Shown one piece after another: positions 52,113 to 59,941 of a stretch of 64,000 nt of DNA (positions are counted from its first letter, which is position 1; each line of letters begins with the position of its first letter). The stretch spans positions 1 to 64,000 of the forward strand of contig CAYRDC010000010.1 of NCBI GenBank assembly GCA_964422925.1. The letters run 5' to 3'. Under the pieces are notes generated by a model, which was not told the DNA's origin, ran no database searches, and worked only from the letters and a program-made list of their open reading frames with translations. The stretch comes from CAYRDC01 sp964422925. GTDB taxonomy: Bacteria; Bacteroidota; Bacteroidia; Chitinophagales; S012-47. The translations under genes were made by a program, and so were the position numbers.

Positions 52113-52481
52113 ATGAGAAAAAACATTTTCCGGAAACCTGTATTCTTTGCATCCATTTTTCTTTTGACTCTTGCCGGAATATACTGCCGGGCACCGGAGG
52201 TGAAAACCGATGTACCTCCCTGCATCAGGACGATGATACGGAAGATGAAACTCAAACCGGTACAGAACCCGCCTGGCGAAGTCTGGAAGTGGGAGGTGGA
52301 CGGACAAACCTATTACTACGTGACTTCCGACTGCTGCGACCAATTTAACTGGCTGTATGATGAAGACTGCAACCAGGTTTGCGCCCCGGACGGTGGTTTC
52401 ACGGGCGCAGGAGACGGCAACTGCCCCGTCTTCAACGGACCGGTTGTAAAGACCCTGGTCTGGCGCGACAAGCGGCAGTGA
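52113..52481 (+). CDS. Small exported protein with CC...PDGG(I/F)TGxGDGxCP motif (copy 2)
   Basis: This 122-residue paralogue of the gene at 45737 has an N-terminal hydrophobic signal (PVFFASIFLLTLAGIYC) with Cys27 in a lipobox-like position (AGIYC, atypical). KPVQNPPGEVWKWEVDGQTY, TSDCCDQFNWLYDEDC, APDGGFTGAGDGNCPVF and a final LVWRDKRQ follow. The conserved residues, two adjacent Cys, a third Cys before PDGG and a fourth after GDG, are kept in both copies, pointing to a structural or ligand role. The copies are 6 kb apart and unlike in their signals. The ATG at 52113 opens the signal directly; the open frame reaches back to 52059. Function is unknown. Confidence 0.75.
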   Translation: MRKNIFRKPVFFASIFLLTLAGIYCRAPEVKTDVPPCIRTMIRKMKLKPVQNPPGEVWKWEVDGQTYYYVTSDCCDQFNWLYDEDCNQVCAPDGGFTGAGDGNCPVFNGPVVKTLVWRDKRQ

Positions 52482-52702
52482 GTCCTCTTACAAACCGGAA
52501 ACCGGGTACAAAGCGGTGGTTTCCCTCCTGGCCCTATCAGACAAAGAAGGCCGCACGGCTTCCAAGGTGGTGGCGCACTGAAAAGGGCGCTGCGGGTTTC
52601 CAAAAAATTTGCTACCTTAACATTTGGAAAAATAATCTGTATTCCGGGCAACAGTCCATGGCAATACACGTTTCTTTTCCGGAACTTTTAAGGTCTTTTG
52701 TT

Positions 52703-53593
52703 ATGAAACGAACAATAACGCTCATCGCCCTGCTGGCCCTGTCCGCTGCATCCGGGGCACAGCAGCCGGGTTCGCTCGACCGCATCCAGTTTACCGATTT
52801 CTTTACCTTCTGGAGCACATCCCTTCAATCGCCCGTAAACGGCACCGTGGATGAATTCCGGGCCCTGGCCTCCCAATCCACATTGCTCGACCGGGATTTC
52901 CAGGGGTTTTCCAGCTTCCCGGGTTACACATCCGACCTTTCGCAGGCATTTACCGGAATGGTCGGGTTCCGCCTGGCCAACCATGACCGGAGCGCATACC
53001 ATTCCAATCCGGTTTTCAGGGCAGGTATCGGTTATTACGCACAAACACTCATGACCAACCAACTCTACCGCAAACAAACCAAGCCCTGGGATACGATTTA
53101 TTCTGCGCAAACCGGCCTGCTGAACTATGTGGACTCAGTAATCATTGAAAACTACCAGATGAAGTACCGGGCCGAACAGATCCGCTTGGACATCTCAGTG
53201 ATTTTCACGACCAGTCCTGCAGAACGGTGGTCAGTGTATTCCGGGGCGGGGGTAATAGCCGGCCTGTCATTCAACTCCTACACGGAAGTATATTATGACA
53301 AGCATAAAACCGTAGAACCGCACCAGGCAAACGGTACTTATATCTATACGACCAGCCCTCCGGTTTCGCACGATAAAACTGAACGGTTTACCAACAGGAA
53401 CGGCTACGTATATTCCCTGTACATACCGCTGGGCATTGATTTCCGCATCGGCAAAAGAATTGACTTCCTGAGGCAAATCCACCTGGTATACGAGGCAAGG
53501 GCCGGCCTGCATGTAAACCGGATACCTGAACTGAATACCTACACCACCGCGGATATCCTGCAAAACATCGGCATCCGGCTGGCCCTAAACTGA
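52703..53593 (+). CDS. Predicted outer-membrane/periplasmic beta-rich protein
   Basis: From the ATG at 52703 the product has 296 residues with a signal peptide (MKRTITLIALLALSAASGAQ). The mature chain is a series of amphipathic strands (VFRAGIGYYAQTL, IRLDISVIFTTSP, WSVYSGAGVIAGLSFNSYTE, IDFRIGKRIDFLRQIHLVYE, DILQNIGIRLALN). This is the pattern of an eight- to ten-stranded outer-membrane barrel, although the last residue is Asn rather than an aromatic. The open frame extends to 52379 over the preceding gene but has no signal there. It is followed after 68 bases by another barrel-like gene, so the two may be an operon. No function recognised. Confidence 0.72.
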   Translation: MKRTITLIALLALSAASGAQQPGSLDRIQFTDFFTFWSTSLQSPVNGTVDEFRALASQSTLLDRDFQGFSSFPGYTSDLSQAFTGMVGFRLANHDRSAYHSNPVFRAGIGYYAQTLMTNQLYRKQTKPWDTIYSAQTGLLNYVDSVIIENYQMKYRAEQIRLDISVIFTTSPAERWSVYSGAGVIAGLSFNSYTEVYYDKHKTVEPHQANGTYIYTTSPPVSHDKTERFTNRNGYVYSLYIPLGIDFRIGKRIDFLRQIHLVYEARAGLHVNRIPELNTYTTADILQNIGIRLALN

Positions 53594-53661
53594 AAATTGG
53601 AATCCAATGCATTCGGCAATAAATGTTTTTCACCGATCCTTTCAATACTAAATCCGGTCAG

Positions 53662-54225
53662 ATGAAAAACGCAATCAGGCTTTGTGGTATCACGATTCTT
53701 TTACTGTTCGTCCCGGGCAGTGCCTCTTCCCAGCACCTGTTCAGGCTGGGACCGTCTGTAAGCATGACTTTTGAATCCTGGAGCGGCACCGCTTTCCTGA
53801 GCCCCGGCATTGGGGCAGGGTTTGAAACGGCCTTGGGCTCCAGATACAGCCTGAGCCTGACAGCGGCCATACAATACGGGTACCAAAGAAGCTGGATGAA
53901 TCCCTTTGAGTTAAAGGGAAATTTCCTCGCAGGGTTGCGCCCGGAATTCCGTGTCCATTTTACTGAGAGATACAACGGATATTACCTGGGCCTTGGCGGA
54001 GACATAACCTATATCAGCACAATATACCGATATGCATATTTCCCTGACTATTATAAAGTATACGTGAGAGGAATCGATTTGAACATCGGTGGCAGTTTCG
54101 GGAAATACATCCCCATTGGAAACGGGAAATACATCAACCCGGAACTATATATCGGGTTCAATCCTGTGGCTGACTGGAATGAGTATCCGGCAAATTTCAG
54201 GTTTGCGGTGAACTACAGTTTCTGA
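53662..54225 (+). CDS. Predicted outer-membrane beta-barrel protein
   Basis: From the ATG at 53662 the product has 187 residues with a signal peptide (about 1-23, ending SASSQ). Alternating hydrophobic strands follow (FRLGPSVSMTFESW, SLSLTAAIQYGYQ, FRVHFTERYNGYYLGLGGDI, IDLNIGGSFGKYIPIG, KYINPELYIGFNPVAD). The terminus is FRFAVNYSF, ending in Phe as BAM-inserted barrels do. An eight-stranded barrel is likely. The last 35 residues are related to a fragment 2.2 kb downstream (56424-56526), so the genome once had a second copy there. Function unknown. Confidence 0.78.
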   Translation: MKNAIRLCGITILLLFVPGSASSQHLFRLGPSVSMTFESWSGTAFLSPGIGAGFETALGSRYSLSLTAAIQYGYQRSWMNPFELKGNFLAGLRPEFRVHFTERYNGYYLGLGGDITYISTIYRYAYFPDYYKVYVRGIDLNIGGSFGKYIPIGNGKYINPELYIGFNPVADWNEYPANFRFAVNYSF

Positions 54226-54339
54226 CACGAAGAAGGGATTGCGAACTCTTCAGCTGTCTTCCCGTCTGCTTCTTTTTCTCTGCCAGATTTCAATGAACAT
54301 TCATCGACATTCAGCCAATTCCTTTTGAAAAAAAAATTT

Positions 54340-54347
54340 TACTTTTG
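54340..54347 (+). promoter_or_regulatory. Candidate -7 promoter element (TACTTTTG)
   Basis: TACTTTTG fits TAnnTTTG. It would leave a 5' leader of about 160 bases before the desaturase ATG at 54513. An upstream TTTTG is closer than usual (12 bases). Confidence 0.3.
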
Positions 54348-54512
54348 ATTCAACAGCCCTCCGCGATGCACTGCATTGAGCGGATATCTTACTGAAGCCA
54401 TCCACCGAAGCAACTGAACTTTGGACGTCTTTCCTGCCGTGGGCGCCCGGGCGTGAAGCCGGTTCATCACGGAGACCTGTATTCATTTTTACAAACCTGA
54501 AAACCGTGCATT

Positions 54513-55391
54513 ATGAATGATCCGGACAAGCGGATGGAAGGCAGGACATATTCGGTCTCCATCGGAAACGAAAAGATTACATTCCGCCCGGAAACCAAAC
54601 TGGCCATTGACCTTGAACTGATCCTCTGGCATATCCCGCTCTACCTGTTGATAGCGGCATTCAGCCTGGATTATATCGGCTGGCCGCTGTTTCTGCTGTT
54701 GTTTTACATGGTGGCCATGCGCATTTTCATCGGCAACCACGACCGCTACCATGCCGACCACAGGGTACGGCTGCCGCGTTTCCTGGAAGCTTTTTCGGAA
54801 GGGCTGGCCGTGGTGGTCACGCCCTGGGACGAGCCTTACGATTCCATCCGCCCCAAGCACCTGCGGCATCACACTACCCACGGGCCGGGAAAAGAACCCG
54901 TCCTCGACACAAGACAAGATCCGCACGGGGTATTCGAACTGGGCGGCCTGCTGCGGGTCTTCCTCTCCTGCCTGTTTTACGAGGAGGTGCAGCTGCTGAT
55001 TGACATCCGCAACCGCAACCTCACCCTCGGCCGCCTGTACCGCTTTCTGATTTACGTGCCGCTGCAGGTGGCCTATATCCTGTATTTCGGGTGGTGGAAG
55101 TTCCTGGTTATTTTCCTGGGCATGCGCATAACGGGTTTTGCCGCGTGGTTTGTTTTTTCCTGGGGGATACACCAGTCATTTGTTTACCGGTTCGGCTTTT
55201 CCCGCCAGGTGCCCCGCTGGTTCAAATGGGGTTTTGCCCTGCTGCACGGCAGGCGGGTAACGGAAGGCTGCATCCATCATGCCACCCACCATGCCTGGCC
55301 TGCCATTCCGTACAACCAGCTGCACCGGTTCGACCGGGTGGCCCGCCAGCAGCAGGAGGCGGCCCCGGTCATGATTCCCTCGGGCGCCTGA
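54513..55391 (+). CDS. Membrane fatty acid desaturase/hydroxylase family protein
   Basis: This 292-residue integral-membrane di-iron enzyme candidate has three histidine boxes: HDRYHADH (76-83), HLRHHTTH (116-123) and HHATHH (about 257-262). Hydrophobic segments lie between them (IPLYLLIAAFSLDYIGWPLF; FLIYVPLQVAYILYFGWW; GFAAWFVFSWGIH). The His spacing fits the fatty acid desaturase superfamily, which inserts double bonds or hydroxyls into acyl chains using O2. The order is close to compact bacterial members rather than DesA-type acyl-lipid desaturases. The substrate is unknown. The nitrilase gene begins 31 bases after its stop, suggesting co-transcription. Confidence 0.85.
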   Translation: MNDPDKRMEGRTYSVSIGNEKITFRPETKLAIDLELILWHIPLYLLIAAFSLDYIGWPLFLLLFYMVAMRIFIGNHDRYHADHRVRLPRFLEAFSEGLAVVVTPWDEPYDSIRPKHLRHHTTHGPGKEPVLDTRQDPHGVFELGGLLRVFLSCLFYEEVQLLIDIRNRNLTLGRLYRFLIYVPLQVAYILYFGWWKFLVIFLGMRITGFAAWFVFSWGIHQSFVYRFGFSRQVPRWFKWGFALLHGRRVTEGCIHHATHHAWPAIPYNQLHRFDRVARQQQEAAPVMIPSGA

Positions 55392-55422
55392 TTTATTCCT
55401 TAACCATTACAAACCGAACATC

Positions 55423-56346
55423 ATGAGCCAGACAGTAAAAATTGCAGCCGCCCAGCTTGCCCCTGCCTACCTCGACCGGGCTAAAACCGTGGACATTGCC
55501 TGCCAGGCCATGGAAGAAGCTGCCGCCAACGGGGCGGAGCTGATTGTGTTCCCGGAAGTATTCATTTCGGGTTACCCCGACTGGGTATGGCTGGTTCCGA
55601 ACAGCCAGGGCACCCTGCTCAACAAGCTTTACCAGCGCCTGCACGAAAATGCCGTATCGGTGCCTGACGAAACCACCCTGCACCTGTGCGAATCAGCCTC
55701 AAAGGCAGGCATCAACGTGGTGATGGGCATGCACGAGATCAACCGGGAAGGCAGCGGCAGCAGCCTGTACAACAGCCTGCTGTTCATTGACAAGACCGGG
55801 AACATCCTGGGCACCCACCGCAAGCTGATACCCACCGGGGGCGAGCGCCTGGTGTGGTCGCGCGGTGACGGCAGCACCTTGCGGGTGTACGACACATCGG
55901 CCGGCCGGCTGGGCGGCCTCATCTGCTGGGAAAACCTGATGCCCCTGGCCCGTACCGCCCTCTACGAGCAGGGGGTGCAGATACTGGCCTCCCCCACCTG
56001 GGACAAAAGCGGCAACTGGCTGAACACCATGCGGTCAAACGCCCGCGAAGGAGGCATGTTCGTGGTCAGCGTATGCATGGCCCTGCGCGTGGAGGACATC
56101 CCGGACGAGCTGGAATTCAAAAGCCTTTACCCCGAAGGCCGCGAATGGGTCAACACGGGCAACAGTTGCATCGTGGGGCCGGACGGCAAGGTCCTGGCCG
56201 GGCCGATGGAAGCCGAAACCGGCATCCTTTACGCGGACATTGACCCCGCGGCCATCCTTTCGGCTAAGCGCATGTTTGACGTGAGCGGCCATTACGCCCG
56301 CCCGGATGTGTTCCGGTTTATGGTGAAAACCGCCAGGAATCCCTGA
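55423..56346 (+). CDS. Nitrilase (carbon-nitrogen hydrolase family)
   Basis: This 307-residue cytoplasmic hydrolase has the Glu-Lys-Cys triad: Glu45 (FPEVFISGYP), Lys134 (HRKLIPTGGE) and Cys168 (GGLICWENLMPLAR). The CWENxMPLAR motif and length of about 300-310 fit true aliphatic/aromatic nitrilases (branch 1: nitrilase, cyanide hydratase/dihydratase) rather than amidases of the family. It would hydrolyse an organic nitrile to an acid and ammonia. The substrate is not deducible; pairing with the desaturase gene could point to a nitrile or related metabolite derived from a lipid or aldoxime, but that is speculation. Its stop overlaps an ATG (TGATG) that opens a frame leading into a barrel remnant. 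Confidence 0.9.
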   Translation: MSQTVKIAAAQLAPAYLDRAKTVDIACQAMEEAAANGAELIVFPEVFISGYPDWVWLVPNSQGTLLNKLYQRLHENAVSVPDETTLHLCESASKAGINVVMGMHEINREGSGSSLYNSLLFIDKTGNILGTHRKLIPTGGERLVWSRGDGSTLRVYDTSAGRLGGLICWENLMPLARTALYEQGVQILASPTWDKSGNWLNTMRSNAREGGMFVVSVCMALRVEDIPDELEFKSLYPEGREWVNTGNSCIVGPDGKVLAGPMEAETGILYADIDPAAILSAKRMFDVSGHYARPDVFRFMVKTARNP

Positions 56347-56423
56347 TGCAAGCGCCCGGAATTGCTTCCCTCCCGTCCCGGATGACTCCGGATCTGGCCT
56401 TCTGCCGTTATTATCCGCTTTGG

Positions 56424-56526
56424 CGGGAGCGGTACATCAACCCGGATACCCGCACCGGCATTGATCCCAACGAATGGAGTGAATATCCGTTGAACATTCG
56501 GCTGAGGGTGAATATCTGCTTTTTAA
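56424..56526 (+). pseudogene. Remnant of a beta-barrel gene (3' end)
   Basis: The translated stretch YINPDTRTGIDPNEWSEYP and IRLRVNICF aligns with the last 35 residues of the barrel protein at 53662-54225 (YINPELYIGFNPV, WNEYPANFRFAVNYSF). At DNA level both share TACATCAACCCGGA. Only the end of the barrel is left: upstream residues in the frame (from ATG 56346) do not match, and the frame runs on past the expected stop. I read this as the relic of a duplicated or deleted barrel gene. Confidence 0.6.
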
Positions 56527-56613
56527 TATTTAAACGCTTACATTTATCATTTGGGACAATTCCCCGGTTCGTAAAATTGCTGCGACATATTCTCGAAAAT
56601 AAAACCCGGCTCC

Positions 56614-57744
56614 ATCAACCGACTCACCGGCAAATTATTCCTAAGAACATCTTGTTTACTGGTAATCTGGTTAACCGTTCCCTTTCAACCCCTGCCCGCC
56701 CAAACCAACCAGCTGTATCCCGGCTGGAAGACCGACACCTCGCGCCACCTGGTGCCGCTTTTGGAATTCAGGGCCCTGCTGCCGCCTGACGCAATTCCTC
56801 CCATTGACAGCCCGGTATTTGTATCCGGTTGCGAAGCGGATTCCATGTATTTCCCGCATGAACCGGTAATAGTGTTCCATGACCGGGCATACCCTCTCAG
56901 TGTGTTGATGTGGCATGAAGTGGTGAATGACCAGGTGGAGGACCGGAAAATCGTAATCACCTACTGCCCGTTGTGCAACGCGGCCCTGGTGTTCAGTCGC
57001 GAACTGGACTGGCAGGGTAAGCACCTGGTGCTGGATTTTGGTACTTCAGGTATGCTGCGCAAGTCAGACCTCGTAATGTGGGACCGCCAGACGGAATCGT
57101 GGTGGCAGCAAATTGAAGGCAAAGCCCTGGTGGGAAGCTTGGCCGGGGCCACGCTCGAAATGCTCCCTTCCCAGGTATTGTCCTATGCCGCTTTCCGGTC
57201 GGCTTACCCCTACGGCAAGGTATTATCCACCCAAACTGGCTGGAACCGTGATTACGGCACGAATCCCTATGCGGGCTATGACGATACGGCCAACCACCAG
57301 CCCCGACTTTTCGAAGATGCCGTGGATCCGCGCCTCCCGGCCATGGAACGCGTGATAGCTCTCGAATTCAACAATAAACACAAAGCCTATCCGTGGTCGG
57401 TCTTGCAGGAAAAAGGTATTATCCAGGACACTTTCGAGAACCATCCGGTGGTGATTTTTTACCAGCTTGGAACCGTATCGGTGCTCGACCGCAGCGAGAT
57501 CCACACTTCACGCGATATCGGCACAGCGACCGTCTTCAACCCCGTGGTTGACGGAAACCCGCTGCAGTTCACCCGTTCCGCCCTTGGCATATTCGACCAG
57601 CAAACCCACTCACAATGGGATATAACAGGCAAGTGCATTTCAGGCGCACTGCGCGGCAAGCAACTCTCCCCCTGGTTCTACACCACCCATTTTGCTTTCG
57701 CCTACCTGGCATTTTTTCCGGATGCTATTATTTATAAACCCTGA
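56614..57744 (+). CDS. DUF3179 family exported protein, start codon reads ATC
   Basis: The DUF3179 domain (IPPIDSPVFVSG, HEVVNDQVEDRKIVITYCPL, CNAALVFSR, FGTSGMLRKSDLVMWDR, TESWWQQIEGKALVG) runs to the end of the frame (YLAFFPDAIIYKP). The paired Cys in TYCPLCNAA and the Trp-Trp-Gln stretch are the family's signature; its function is not established. No ATG precedes the domain. A GTG at 56752 would give 330 residues with no signal peptide. In frame upstream, codons from 56614 encode a perfect signal peptide (NRLTGKLFLRTSCLLVIWL, ending PLPAQ), but its first codon is ATC. I infer the original start was ATG at 56614, giving about 376 residues. It may use a rare ATC start, be a loss-of-start mutation, or reflect a base error. 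Confidence 0.75.
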   Translation: MNRLTGKLFLRTSCLLVIWLTVPFQPLPAQTNQLYPGWKTDTSRHLVPLLEFRALLPPDAIPPIDSPVFVSGCEADSMYFPHEPVIVFHDRAYPLSVLMWHEVVNDQVEDRKIVITYCPLCNAALVFSRELDWQGKHLVLDFGTSGMLRKSDLVMWDRQTESWWQQIEGKALVGSLAGATLEMLPSQVLSYAAFRSAYPYGKVLSTQTGWNRDYGTNPYAGYDDTANHQPRLFEDAVDPRLPAMERVIALEFNNKHKAYPWSVLQEKGIIQDTFENHPVVIFYQLGTVSVLDRSEIHTSRDIGTATVFNPVVDGNPLQFTRSALGIFDQQTHSQWDITGKCISGALRGKQLSPWFYTTHFAFAYLAFFPDAIIYKP

Positions 57745-58150
57745 GAAAAGGTGAAGAATTTTATAACCTCCTTTTGCAGCTTATTCCACGCAATAGGATT
57801 TTTTTTATGCATGATGTTGACTATAACATGTCAAAGACAAGCAAGAAATTCTTGCAACCTGAAAATATCGACATTGGTTGTATGTTAGTGATTTGATAGT
57901 CACTGCTCCTGATAATATCCCGCATGGAGTTAATGATAGACCAGTGACGGAGAGAATGACAAAAAAGTCTCTCTCTGCATGACAGGTAATACGGTTTCTT
58001 CACCGGACAATTGGCCGTGCATGGAACCCTGGATTATAGGCCGGTAACTGCTTAAAAGTACAGATACCTGGCCATGGAACTATCATACCGGCAAAGGTCA
58101 CGGGGTATATATATTTTGCCGCTTTATCAAAGTGAATTAAAGCAGTCAAT
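57745..58150. other. Intergenic interval with inverted repeats upstream of the AraC-type gene
   Basis: No gene is supported in these 406 bases. GCAAGAAATTCTTGC (57841-57855) is a perfect palindrome with 7-base arms, and AGTGA (57887-57891)/TCACT (57900-57904) form a second inverted repeat 31 bases further on. Both could be operator or attenuator elements for the AraC-type regulator that begins at 58151. The interval is AT-rich like the genes after it. Confidence 0.4.
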
Positions 58151-59164
58151 ATGAAAAGTTTGATCCTGCTCAGCAGTATTATAGGTATTCTGAACAGTTT
58201 TATCCTGATCATCTATGCCTTAACATCCATGAAAGGTGAGCGAAAGGTCAATCTGATTTTTGCCTTGTTCATTTTTATGCTTACCCTTCGGGTTTCAAAG
58301 TCAATCCTGCTGACATTCTCAGACGGATTGCATAATATTCTTCTGACACTTGGCCTTTCCGGGTTCTTAGCCATAGGTCCGGCATATTTGCTCTTTGTCA
58401 AGGCTGTAGTAAATCCAAAATTCAAGTATGACTGGACCCAGCTCTTTCATTTTATTCCTGCAATTGTTTTCACCTTTATGTGGGTCTACCTCGATTTCAT
58501 AAGGAATAATGGGGCTGTCTGGCACATATTTTACCGGACAATTTTGCTACAGTATATGATTTATCTTACCCTGGCAGTTACCTATACATATAAAAATACA
58601 CTCGATAGACCAGGAGTAAGAAGGCAGCTGGATGTAATCAGCATATCTCTCCTGGCCATCTGGTTTTCCTATCTCCTGAACGAGGTAGCCGGGTTTCCCT
58701 ATATCTCAGGCGCAATCCTGTATAGTTTACTGATTTATTTCTCTCTGATTATTATTCTCAACAAGGGATACATTATCGATCTCTCCAACCCGAAATACAA
58801 TAAAACCGGGCTGTCCCGCCACGAAAATCAACGAATACTGCATGAGCTGGATTCCCTGCTTGAAAATGAAAAGATATTCAAGGACAATACCTTATCACTT
58901 ACCCGGCTTGCCAAACTTATAAATACAAATTCGCATGCGCTTTCGCAAGTCATAAACGAGAATAAACAAAAGACATTTTTTGAGCTGATAGGACATTACC
59001 GCATTGAAGAAGCCAAAAGCCTGCTGGCTGTATCGCCAGAATTAAAAATATCCGACATAACTTTTGAAGTTGGCTATAATTCGCTTTCAGCATTCAATGC
59101 TGCTTTCAAAAAATCAACCGGTCTAACCCCTTCAAAATACAGGCGTGAACAAGTCAATTCGTAA
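58151..59164 (+). CDS. Membrane-embedded AraC family transcriptional regulator
   Basis: This 337-residue protein has an N-terminal half with about seven hydrophobic helices (LILLSSIIGILNSFILIIYA, VNLIFALFIFML, FLAIGPAYLLFVKAV, FHFIPAIVFTFMWVYLDF, LLQYMIYLTLAVTY, ILYSLLIYFSLIIIL). The cytoplasmic C-terminal AraC/XylS double HTH has LSLTRLAKLINTNSHALSQV, then FFELIGHYRIEEAKSLL, ISDITFEVGYNSLSAFNAAF and KKSTGLTPSKYR. This architecture, in which a membrane sensor carries the DNA-binding domain, is common in Bacteroidota. It would sense a membrane or periplasmic signal and regulate genes directly, probably the run that follows: its last 20 bases overlap the next gene. Confidence 0.88.
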   Translation: MKSLILLSSIIGILNSFILIIYALTSMKGERKVNLIFALFIFMLTLRVSKSILLTFSDGLHNILLTLGLSGFLAIGPAYLLFVKAVVNPKFKYDWTQLFHFIPAIVFTFMWVYLDFIRNNGAVWHIFYRTILLQYMIYLTLAVTYTYKNTLDRPGVRRQLDVISISLLAIWFSYLLNEVAGFPYISGAILYSLLIYFSLIIILNKGYIIDLSNPKYNKTGLSRHENQRILHELDSLLENEKIFKDNTLSLTRLAKLINTNSHALSQVINENKQKTFFELIGHYRIEEAKSLLAVSPELKISDITFEVGYNSLSAFNAAFKKSTGLTPSKYRREQVNS

Positions 59165-59834
59165 TATCCTTTCCGTACTGATTATGGTCATACCGTTTTA
59201 CATGGTTGCCATATTCGAAAAAATTTCTGGTCTGGCTGATTTTACCGTCCAAAGCCTCCTGGACAAATATATGGCCTATACCATCGTGGGGCTGCTAATC
59301 ATTTTCTTAACCAATAAGTACCTTTTACGAAACACATGGCGTGTTTTTGTTTCTGACAAAGGTTCTTTACTCCTCGATATTTCATTGGGGTTCTTGTTTT
59401 TAATTATCATGTATTTGGTCTTTAGCATTGGGAATGTTACCTATGCGCGCTGGTTCACCGCAGAAACTGACCAAACAGCAATAAGCAACACGCTGAGAGA
59501 AATATTTTCCAGCCCGGTTTATACGGTATTGTTCCTCGGCCCCTTTATCTGGATTTCTGAAAGTTTCATGGTCATTTCACGCGCATTCATCCTGAATAAC
59601 CTATGGGAATTAAGCTCGTCCAAAACCTGGGCATGGGTATCTGTTATCGCAACCGCGATGCTTTGTTCATTGACTCAATGGGATAATGGAATCCCCGGCA
59701 TGATCAACTGGTTTTTGATATTCTTGGCAGCAAATACACTGTATTTCAAATACCGCAGGGTTTATCCATTGCTAATAGCCGGGGTTCTGCTGCAATCCAT
59801 TGGCCTGGTTAGCTTTTGGGTTTACAAATTGTAA
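59145..59834 (+). CDS. CPBP-fold membrane protein with degenerate catalytic motifs
   Basis: The 229-residue multi-pass product starts at GTG 59145, overlapping the AraC gene by 20 bases. It aligns along its length with the intact CPBP protein of the next gene: FLGPFIWI with WFGPVLWI, SRAFILNNLW with IRVFILTSLW, FKYRRVYPLLIAG with FRYRRLLPLVIAH. The catalytic motifs are lost: the paired Glu are Met142-Val143, the motif 2 His is Gln178 (SLTQWDNG), and the motif 3 His is Gly213 (IAGVLLQ). It is therefore a predicted pseudoprotease that may bind the same substrate or pair with its active sister. An ATG at 59184 would remove the first 13 residues. Confidence 0.8.
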   Translation: MNKSIRNILSVLIMVIPFYMVAIFEKISGLADFTVQSLLDKYMAYTIVGLLIIFLTNKYLLRNTWRVFVSDKGSLLLDISLGFLFLIIMYLVFSIGNVTYARWFTAETDQTAISNTLREIFSSPVYTVLFLGPFIWISESFMVISRAFILNNLWELSSSKTWAWVSVIATAMLCSLTQWDNGIPGMINWFLIFLAANTLYFKYRRVYPLLIAGVLLQSIGLVSFWVYKL

Positions 59835-59941
59835 TTCGCTCGGCTTCAGGCACTTACCTTTTTTATTTTTCCTTCCCGATAAGGCAGTCAGTCTGTTTTA
59901 CGGATTGATGCCATTCTTGCAGTCCATTAACAACAACAGAA

